From positions 1 through 5,783 of the forward strand of contig JALOLI010000085.1 in assembly GCA_025456165.1 (NCBI GenBank): DNA of 5,783 nucleotides, read 5' to 3'. The DNA is from Acidimicrobiia bacterium. GTDB taxonomy: Bacteria > Actinomycetota > Acidimicrobiia > UBA5794 > UBA11373. Every line of letters begins with the position of its first letter. Positions within the stretch are counted from its first letter, which is position 1. Positions 1 to 4,550 of the stretch are shown here, piece after piece. A program made the translations under genes and the position numbers. Below the pieces are notes generated by a model that was given only the letters and a program-made list of their open reading frames with translations, was not told where the DNA came from and ran no database searches.

Positions 1-625
1 TCCCCTGGAGGGCGGCCGGGTCGAGGAGGCCGCTCTCCGGGAGGAAGGGGACCTGCGCCACCGACACGTCGGGACGCAGGTAGTTGCGCACCATGGAGAG
101 CTTGTCGGGGTCGAGTTGCTCCGGCAGCAGGACCGCGTCGCGGCCGGTGAGCCGGCAGGCCATGCGCAGGGCGGTGGCCGCCGCCTGGAAGCCGTCGTAG
201 TTGGGGACGTTGACCACGTCGGCGTCGAGCAGTTCGCCCATCAGGCTCTGGTACTCGAAGAGGGCCTGGAACCGGCCGTGGTCCTCGTAGGGCTCGCCGG
301 CGTAGGCGGTGAGGAACTCGCCCCGCCCGTTGATCTCGTCGCATACCGCCGGCACCTGGTGCTGGTAGCAGCCGGCGCCCAGAAAGCTGAGGGCCTCGCG
401 GGTAGATATGTTGCGGCCCAGCAGGCCCTCCACGTGGCGGGTCAGTTCCGCCTCGGACTGGAGGGGCGCCGGCAGGTCCAGCAGGCCCTCGATCCGCAGC
501 TCCCGGGGGATGTCGGCGTAGAACTCCTCCACGCTCGCCGCGCCGACTGCCCGCAGCATCTCCTGCTGCACCTCGGGCACGGAATTCGGGATGTAGGGGT
601 GGGCCCCGGGCTCTCCGGCTGGCAT
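1..625 (-). CDS. gcvPA: GcvPA-like glycine dehydrogenase (decarboxylating) subunit 1, partial (3' end off left edge)
   Basis: The 208 visible N-terminal residues read as subunit 1 of the split P-protein of the glycine cleavage system. With GcvPB it decarboxylates glycine on PLP and passes the aminomethyl group to the lipoyl H-protein. Family signs are the N-terminal PYIPNS (residues 10-15), EEFYADIPRELR (33-44), SFLGAGCYQHQVPAV (80-94), EFLTAYAG (103-110), FQALFEYQSLMGELLDADVVN (119-139) and YDG (143-145). Full subunits are about 440-450 residues, so roughly half is missing. The PLP lysine normally sits in GcvPB, which would lie further left if the usual gene order holds. The ATG at 625-623 is supported by AAAGGAG four bases upstream. 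It follows plsC by 64 nt on the same strand and no promoter is visible between them, so co-transcription is likely. Oddity: residues 109-118 (AGEPYEDHGR) replace the YTPYQ..ISQG-type segment I recall for canonical GcvPA, so it may be a divergent paralogue. The superfamily is secure; the exact role is less so. Confidence 0.88.
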   Translation of the reverse strand, partial: MPAGEPGAHPYIPNSVPEVQQEMLRAVGAASVEEFYADIPRELRIEGLLDLPAPLQSEAELTRHVEGLLGRNISTREALSFLGAGCYQHQVPAVCDEINGRGEFLTAYAGEPYEDHGRFQALFEYQSLMGELLDADVVNVPNYDGFQAAATALRMACRLTGRDAVLLPEQLDPDKLSMVRNYLRPDVSVAQVPFLPESGLLDPAALQG

Positions 626-629
626 CTGG

Positions 630-636
630 CTCCTTT
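630..636 (-). promoter_or_regulatory. Ribosome binding site of the gcvPA-like gene
   Basis: AAAGGAG on the minus strand lies four bases before the ATG at 625. It is one of the clearest Shine-Dalgarno matches in the window and fixes the start of the GcvPA-like protein. Confidence 0.7.
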
Positions 637-653
637 CCCGTTGGTCTTACGGG
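637..653 (-). repeat. Small inverted repeat abutting the gcvPA ribosome binding site
   Basis: CCCGT (637-641) and ACGGG (649-653) form a 5-bp inverted repeat with a 7-nt loop, directly adjacent to the AAAGGAG at 630-636. As RNA it would be a weak hairpin just upstream of the ribosome site. No T-tract follows on either strand, so it is not a standard terminator. It could be chance in such GC-rich DNA. Confidence 0.25.
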
Positions 654-689
654 CCCGGCAGGCGGGGCGGTGCCCTCCCGGCGCGACGG

Positions 690-1433
690 TCACACCTCGC
701 GGCGAATCCGTTCGTAGGTCTCGCCGATGATCGAGTGCACCTGCTCGAGCAGCGGCTGGATGCTCGAGTCGTCGAGCCCGACGGTCTCGATGGGGGGGTG
801 GAAGACCATCTTCGTCTGGCCGCCCCGCCACCACCTCTCGCCGTGGGGCCAGACCCCGTTGGTGCCGGCGGTGGCGATGGGGAGCAGGGGCATCTGGTTT
901 TGCACGGCGATGCGGAACGCCCCCTTCTTGAAGGCGTGCAGCTCCCCGTCGCGGGAGCGGGTGCCCTCCGGGTAGACCATCAGCGAGCGCCCGATGGAGA
1001 TGACGTAGCCCACTCGCTCGTTGATCAGGCGCAGCGCCTCCGGGGAATGGGCTCGGCGGTCGGTCTCCACCATGCCGACGGCGCGCAGCATGGGCCCGAA
1101 GAGCGGGATCCTGTACAGCTCCTTCTTGGCCAGGAAGCGCACTCCCATTGGTATGAGACCTATGTGGTACGGGGCGTCGAGGTTGGAGAGGTGGTTGCTC
1201 ACGCAGACGTACGACCGGCTGCGGTCGATGTTCTCCAGGCCCTCGATGGTCACCCTGGCTCCAGACAAGAAGATGAACAATCGCCCCCAGCCGTGCCCCC
1301 AGGCGTCGGTCTGACGGGCGGCGGAGCCGAAGCGGGTGGCCAGCAGCAGGTACACGGAGGCGGCGAGGGTGTAGGGGAGGATGACGAAGGCGACCCCGAG
1401 GATCGTGCGGATGACGTTGAAGGGCGTTCGCAT
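690..1433 (-). CDS. plsC: Lysophospholipid acyltransferase, PlsC/AGPAT family (1-acyl-sn-glycerol-3-phosphate acyltransferase-like)
   Basis: This 247-residue membrane-associated acyltransferase probably transfers an acyl chain to 1-acylglycerol-3-phosphate to make phosphatidate, the second acylation of phospholipid synthesis. One hydrophobic segment (about residues 8-32) is a likely membrane anchor. The four family blocks are in order: the HX4D catalytic motif NHLSNLD (H81, D86), a block II region at 100-126 (KKELYRIPLFG ending in TDRR), YPEGTRSRDG with E156 (154-163), and LLPIATAGT (183-191). The length is usual for the family. The start is fixed, because an in-frame TAG lies 12 nt upstream. 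There is no Shine-Dalgarno; instead a TAGCCT box ends 9 nt before the ATG, suggesting a leaderless or very short leader. It is divergent from the crotonase gene and probably co-transcribed with the gcvPA-like gene downstream. Acceptor specificity (lysophosphatidate or another lysolipid) cannot be read from the sequence. Confidence 0.93.
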   Translation of the reverse strand: MRTPFNVIRTILGVAFVILPYTLAASVYLLLATRFGSAARQTDAWGHGWGRLFIFLSGARVTIEGLENIDRSRSYVCVSNHLSNLDAPYHIGLIPMGVRFLAKKELYRIPLFGPMLRAVGMVETDRRAHSPEALRLINERVGYVISIGRSLMVYPEGTRSRDGELHAFKKGAFRIAVQNQMPLLPIATAGTNGVWPHGERWWRGGQTKMVFHPPIETVGLDDSSIQPLLEQVHSIIGETYERIRREV

Positions 1434-1441
1434 CGCCCCGG

Positions 1442-1448
1442 TAGGCTA
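1442..1448. promoter_or_regulatory. Candidate bidirectional -10 element between plsC and the crotonase gene
   Basis: The 39-bp gap between divergent genes contains GGTAGGCTACC (1440-1450), a 5-1-5 inverted repeat. On the plus strand TAGGCT (1442-1447) matches the actinobacterial TANNNT -10 pattern, with TTGAAG (1417-1422) as a possible -35 at a long 19-bp spacer. On the minus strand TAGCCT (1448-1443) also matches and ends 9 nt before the plsC ATG; I see no -35 for it. Both genes could therefore use the same few base pairs for opening DNA in opposite directions. Confidence 0.45.
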
Positions 1449-1463
1449 CCCCTGTCGCGAGCC

Positions 1464-1468
1464 GGAGG
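1464..1468 (+). promoter_or_regulatory. Ribosome binding site of the crotonase gene
   Basis: GGAGG ends four bases before the ATG at 1473. It supports this start over any upstream extension of the open frame, which would run antisense through plsC. Confidence 0.65.
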
Positions 1469-1472
1469 CTCC

Positions 1473-2255
1473 ATGCCCGATGTCCTCTACGAAGTGGCCG
1501 GCCATGTGGCCACCATCACCCTCAACCGCCCGCAGCGCCGCAACGCGCTGACCCTGCCGATGCTCGACGAGCTGGCGGAGGTGGTGCGCGGCGCCGACGC
1601 CGACCCGGAGGTGCGGGCCATCGTCCTCACCGGGGCCGGCGAGGGCTTCTGCGCCGGGCTCGACCTGGTCGAGGCAGCGGCCCAGGGGCCGGGGGTGGTG
1701 GACGATCTGGCGACTTCCTACCGGCCGGAGCGCATCCCGGTCCTGGCGATGCACCGGTGCGACACCCCCATCGTGGCGGCGGTGAACGGGGCCGCCGCCG
1801 GCTACGCGGTGGGCCTGGCGCTGAACTCCGACATCCGGGTGATGGCCCGGGGGGCGCGCTTCGTGCCCCCCACTCGCCGGGCGCTGGTGCCGGAAAGCGG
1901 CGACACCCACTTGCTGCCGCGCCTCGCCGGCTGGGAGCGGGCGGCCCGCTTCTACTTCCTGGGCGAGGAGATCGGGGCCGAGGCGGCGCTGGCGGCCGGG
2001 GTGGTCTCGGAACTGGCCGAGGATGCTGCGGCCTGCCGGGCCCGGGCAGCCGAGCTCGCCGGCCAGATCGCCGTTATGCCCCCGCTCGCGGTGCAGGCGG
2101 CCAAGCGGATGCTGCGCGCCGCCCTCACCGAAGGCTACGAGGACCATGTGGCGCGGGTGCTGCTGCAGTTGCTGCCCCTCTTCCGCACCGCCGACTTCGC
2201 CGAAGCGACTGCGGCCTTCCTGCAGAAGCGCCCGCCGACGTTCACCGGCCGGTGA
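1473..2255 (+). CDS. Enoyl-CoA hydratase/isomerase (crotonase) family protein
   Basis: This 260-residue protein has the normal crotonase length and fold signature: TITLNRPQRRNAL (14-26), the first oxyanion-hole segment GAGEGFCAGLDL (54-65), TPIVAAVNGAAAGYAVGLALNSD (98-120) with the second oxyanion glycine G110, and LVPESGDTHLLPRLAG (138-153). The C-terminal trimerisation helices end near residue 252. Crotonases act on acyl-CoA thioesters by stabilising an enolate, and most actinobacterial copies serve fatty-acid, sterol or aromatic degradation. Aligned by eye to rat enoyl-CoA hydratase, the two catalytic glutamates (E144, E164) fall on G114 and T134, so water addition is unlikely. E141 in VPES occupies the place of the catalytic acid in delta3-delta2-enoyl-CoA isomerases, and of the aspartate in PaaG-like VPD. 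An isomerase is therefore the better guess, though another crotonase reaction is possible. Its stop overlaps the start of the DNA glycosylase gene. Confidence 0.92.
   Translation: MPDVLYEVAGHVATITLNRPQRRNALTLPMLDELAEVVRGADADPEVRAIVLTGAGEGFCAGLDLVEAAAQGPGVVDDLATSYRPERIPVLAMHRCDTPIVAAVNGAAAGYAVGLALNSDIRVMARGARFVPPTRRALVPESGDTHLLPRLAGWERAARFYFLGEEIGAEAALAAGVVSELAEDAAACRARAAELAGQIAVMPPLAVQAAKRMLRAALTEGYEDHVARVLLQLLPLFRTADFAEATAAFLQKRPPTFTGR
2252..2255 (+). other. GTGA stop/start overlap (translational coupling)
   Basis: The GTG start of the glycosylase (2252-2254) overlaps the TGA stop of the crotonase (2253-2255). No Shine-Dalgarno precedes the GTG, so ribosomes probably re-initiate after finishing the upstream gene. 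Confidence 0.7.
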
Positions 2256-3466
2256 GGCGCCTCTCCCTCGTCACCGCCCGGCGGATGGCCCTGGCCGCCC
2301 AGGGCCTGGCCACGCCTCGCCCCGACGGGCGGGTCGACCTGCGCCACCTGCGCCGGGTCTTCTCCCGGGTGGGGGCGGTGCAGATCGACCCGATCAATGT
2401 CGTGGAGCGGGCCCCCCACCTGACTCTCTTCGCCCGCCTCGGCCCCCACGACCGCGACCTGCTGTGGCGGGCCTACAACGAGAAGCACGAGTTGATGGAG
2501 TACTGGGCCCACGCCGCCTGTTTCCTGCCGGTGGACGCCTACCCCCTCTTCCGCCACCGCATGGAGGCCGAGCGCCCCTGGCGGGCGGTGCGCCTCCTGG
2601 AAGAGAAGCGCCCCGGCTATGTGGAGGCCTTGTTCGAGGAGGTGCGGCGCCGCGGCCCCCTGGCCGCCACCGAACTGGAGGAGCCGGGAGAGCGGGAGAC
2701 CCCCTACTGGGGCAACATGGGCACGGGGTGGACGGCGGGCAAGCTCGCCCTGGAGTGGCTGTTCGTCACCGGCCGCCTGGTGGTGGGGGAGCGGCGCGGC
2801 CTGGTGCGCCGCTACGACCTTCCCGAGCGGGCCATCCCGCGCGAGCACCTGGAGGCGCCGGCCCTGCCCCGGGCCGAGGCGCAGCGCGCCCTGCTGCTGC
2901 GGGCAGCGCGGTCGCTGGGGGTGGGAACGGCCGCCGACCTGCTGGCCTACTACATGATCCGCGGGCCCGAGGCTCGCCGCGCAGTGGAGGGGTTGGCCGC
3001 CGAAGGCGCCCTGGAGCGGGTGGCGGTCGAGGGCTGGCGCGACCCTGCCTTCCGGCACCCCGAGGCCGAAGCGCCCCGGCGGGCCGAGGCGGTGGCGCTG
3101 CTCTGCCCTTTCGACTCCCTGATCTGGGACCGCGGCCGCACCGAGAGGCTGTTCGGCTTCCACTATCGCATCGGGATCTACACCCCGGCGGCGCAGCGGA
3201 CCCACGGCTACTACGTGCTCCCCTTCCTGCTGGGCGAGCGCCTGGCGGCGCGGGTCGACCTCAAGGCCGACCGGCGGCGCGGGGTCCTGATGGTGCCGGG
3301 CGCCTTCCTGGAGCCGGGCGAGGAGGCGGCGGTGGTGGCTCCGGTCCTGGCCGGGGAGATCGCCACCATGGCCGGGTGGCTCGGCCTGACCGGGGTGGAG
3401 GTGGCCGACCGGGGGGGCCTGGCCGGTCCCTTGCGCCGGGCGTTGCGCGCCGCCCGGCCGCGCTAG
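2252..3466 (+). CDS. ycaQ: YcaQ/AlkX-family winged-helix DNA glycosylase (HTH_42; crosslink repair)
   Basis: This is a 404-residue protein of the HTH_42 superfamily, whose characterised members (E. coli YcaQ/AlkX, Streptomyces AlkZ) excise N7-alkylated purines and unhook DNA interstrand crosslinks. The N-terminus LSLVTARRMALAAQGL (4-19) matches the family opening. VGAVQIDPINVVERAPHLTLF (40-60) contains Q44-I45-D46, the Q-x-D catalytic motif of YcaQ (AlkZ has Q-x-Q). Further blocks are EYWAHAACFLPVDAYPLFRHRM (83-104) and LEWLFVTGRLVV (167-178). The strongly conserved C-terminal region 282-341 includes CPFDSLIWDRGRTERLFGFHYRI, HGYYVLPFLLGERL and RVDLKADR. Length is typical. The GTG start is preferred because it begins the conserved N-terminal helix and overlaps the upstream stop. 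Residues 151-164 (PYWGNMGTGWTAGK) differ from the short W-rich segment I recall before the ALEWLF helix. The pairing with a crotonase has no known functional explanation. No enzymatic substrate can be inferred beyond the family. Confidence 0.93.
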   Translation: MRRLSLVTARRMALAAQGLATPRPDGRVDLRHLRRVFSRVGAVQIDPINVVERAPHLTLFARLGPHDRDLLWRAYNEKHELMEYWAHAACFLPVDAYPLFRHRMEAERPWRAVRLLEEKRPGYVEALFEEVRRRGPLAATELEEPGERETPYWGNMGTGWTAGKLALEWLFVTGRLVVGERRGLVRRYDLPERAIPREHLEAPALPRAEAQRALLLRAARSLGVGTAADLLAYYMIRGPEARRAVEGLAAEGALERVAVEGWRDPAFRHPEAEAPRRAEAVALLCPFDSLIWDRGRTERLFGFHYRIGIYTPAAQRTHGYYVLPFLLGERLAARVDLKADRRRGVLMVPGAFLEPGEEAAVVAPVLAGEIATMAGWLGLTGVEVADRGGLAGPLRRALRAARPR

Positions 3467-3486
3467 TTTGTGAGCAGTCGTTAACG
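3464..3486 (+). promoter_or_regulatory. Candidate promoter/operator region upstream of the SDR gene
   Basis: This is the most AT-rich patch between the glycosylase and SDR genes. TAGTTT (3464-3469), which includes the glycosylase stop codon, fits TANNNT. TTGCGC (3443-3448) is a weak -35 at a short 15-bp spacer. It would give a leader of about 65 nt. An 8-bp perfect palindrome CGTTAACG (3479-3486) lies just downstream of the predicted start site, where a repressor could bind. All of this is motif reading only. Confidence 0.3.
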
Positions 3487-3527
3487 CGCTTGTCCCGGCG
3501 TCGCCCACTGCGGCCCGGACGGCGGCC

Positions 3528-3534
3528 AAGGAGG
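3528..3534 (+). promoter_or_regulatory. Strong ribosome binding site of the SDR gene
   Basis: AAGGAGG lies seven bases before the ATG at 3542, a near-perfect Shine-Dalgarno with ideal spacing. It is the strongest in the window and suggests efficient independent translation of the SDR. Confidence 0.85.
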
Positions 3535-3541
3535 CACCGAG

Positions 3542-4447
3542 ATGATCTCGTTTGAGAACCGCGTGGCCGTCATCACCGGGGCGGGGCGGGGCCTGGGAGC
3601 CGGCTACGCCCGCCTGCTCGCCTCCCGCGGGGCGGCGGTGGTGGTCAACGACCCCGGCGTGGCCGCCGACGGCACCGCCACCGAGGCCACTCCGGCGGAG
3701 GAGGTGGCCGCCGAGATTCGGGCCGCGGGCGGAGCGGCGGTGGCGGAGCACTCCTCGGTGTCTACGCCGGAGGGTGGGGCGGCCATCGTGCAGAAGGCCC
3801 TCGATGAGTTCGGCCGGGTCGACATCCTCATCAACAACGCCGGCATCCTGCGCGACAAGGCCTTCCACAACCTGGAGTGGCCCAACCTCGACGCCGTGCT
3901 CGACGTGCACTTGCGCGGAGCCTTCTACGTCACCCAGCCGGCCTTCCGGGCAATGCGGGCCCAGGCCTACGGGCGCATCGTCTTCACCGCCTCCAACGCC
4001 GGCATCCTGGGGAACTTCGGCCAGGCCAACTACGGCGCCGCCAAGATGGGCCTGGTGGGCTTCATGAACGTGCTGGAGCACGAGGGGGCCCGCGTCAACG
4101 TGAAGGTGAACACCGTGGCGCCGGTGGCCCGCACCCGGATGACCGAAGAACTGCTGGGCCCCTTCGCCGAGCGCCTCGCCCCCGACGCGGTGGCCCCGGT
4201 GGTGGCCTACTTCTGCTCCGAGGACTGCGCCGTCAGCGGCGACATCTGGTCGGTGGCCGGAGGCAACGTGAGCCGGTTCTTCATCGGGCGCACCCCGGGG
4301 TACTTCAAGCACCCGGGCCGCGAAGGGGCCCTGACGCTGGAGGACATCGCCGCCCACGTGGAGGCCATCCGGGCCGAGGCCGGGTACACGGTGCCGGGGT
4401 CGGTCCAGGAGGAGCTGCAGGGGCTGGCCCCGCGGCTCCTCTCCTGA
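3542..4447 (+). CDS. SDR-family oxidoreductase of the MFE-2/17beta-HSD4 type ((3R)-hydroxyacyl-CoA dehydrogenase-like)
   Basis: This 301-residue classical short-chain dehydrogenase probably oxidises a 3-hydroxyacyl-CoA with NAD+. The cofactor motif is TGAGRGLG (12-19), D37 after VVVN argues for NAD+ over NADP+, and NNAGILRD spans 98-105. The catalytic triad is S151, Y164 and K168 (YGAAK), with N at the usual helix position in the DVHLRGAF block (121-128). The stretch GNFGQANYGAAKMGL (157-171) and the C-terminal extension after residue 245 (R250-T-P-G, then PGSVQEEL at 285-292) closely resemble the dehydrogenase unit of peroxisomal multifunctional enzyme type 2, rather than FabG-like SDRs of about 250 residues. 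The hydratase-2 and SCP2 domains of MFE-2 are absent, so it is a stand-alone dehydrogenase. The ATG is set by an excellent Shine-Dalgarno. It lies 75 nt after the glycosylase and likely has its own promoter. The substrate (fatty acyl-CoA, sterol side chain or other) is not determinable. Confidence 0.93.
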   Translation: MISFENRVAVITGAGRGLGAGYARLLASRGAAVVVNDPGVAADGTATEATPAEEVAAEIRAAGGAAVAEHSSVSTPEGGAAIVQKALDEFGRVDILINNAGILRDKAFHNLEWPNLDAVLDVHLRGAFYVTQPAFRAMRAQAYGRIVFTASNAGILGNFGQANYGAAKMGLVGFMNVLEHEGARVNVKVNTVAPVARTRMTEELLGPFAERLAPDAVAPVVAYFCSEDCAVSGDIWSVAGGNVSRFFIGRTPGYFKHPGREGALTLEDIAAHVEAIRAEAGYTVPGSVQEELQGLAPRLLS

Positions 4448-4507
4448 GAGGGTGCGCCGATGAGCCGCCGGCCCTGAGGCGGACCTGGGCGCGTATTCCC
4501 TGAGCGG

Positions 4508-4531
4508 CCGGCTGCCTCCTGCGGCAGCCGG
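4508..4531 (+). terminator. GC-rich hairpin, candidate terminator of the SDR transcript
   Basis: CCGGCTGCC (4508-4516) and GGCAGCCGG (4523-4531) make a perfect 9-bp stem around a 6-nt loop (TCCTGC), 60 nt after the SDR stop. No T-tract follows, as is common for hairpin terminators in high-GC actinobacteria. It also lies where the -35 region of the mutase promoter would be, so it might instead affect that promoter. Confidence 0.5.
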
Positions 4532-4537
4532 GCCGGG

Positions 4538-4543
4538 TATCGT
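4538..4543 (+). promoter_or_regulatory. -10 box predicting a leaderless mRNA for the phosphohexomutase
   Basis: TATCGT fits the actinobacterial TANNNT -10 consensus and ends exactly 7 nt before the ATG at 4551. Transcription would start at or within a base of the A of the ATG. No Shine-Dalgarno is present in the preceding 20 bases, which agrees. No convincing -35 is seen. Confidence 0.55.
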
Positions 4544-4550
4544 CCCGGCC

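Noticed and set aside
735..1472. A 246-codon N-terminal extension of the crotonase frame.
   Set aside because: It runs antisense through the whole of plsC, its sequence has no family resemblance, and GGAGG before the ATG at 1473 sets the real start.
1757..2251. A 165-codon N-terminal extension of the glycosylase frame inside the crotonase gene.
   Set aside because: The extension is Gly/Arg/Pro-rich out-of-frame translation. YcaQ proteins begin near the LSL..AR helix, matching the GTG at 2252 and a total of 404 residues.
3492..3520. Imperfect inverted repeat GTCCCGG / CCCGGAC between the glycosylase and SDR genes.
   Set aside because: It has a central mismatch, a 15-nt loop and no T-tract; it is within what random GC-rich sequence gives.
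2023..3555. A 510-codon plus-strand frame overlapping the glycosylase in another phase.
   Set aside because: The translation is dominated by Pro, Arg and Gly without motifs; the glycosylase frame carries the conserved blocks.
4460..4477. A five-codon mini-ORF (MSRRP) after the SDR gene, with a GAGAGGG-like stretch seven bases before it.
   Set aside because: It is too short to judge, with no attenuator structure, no codon signal, and no coupling to the mutase, which appears to have its own leaderless start. Chance is likely.
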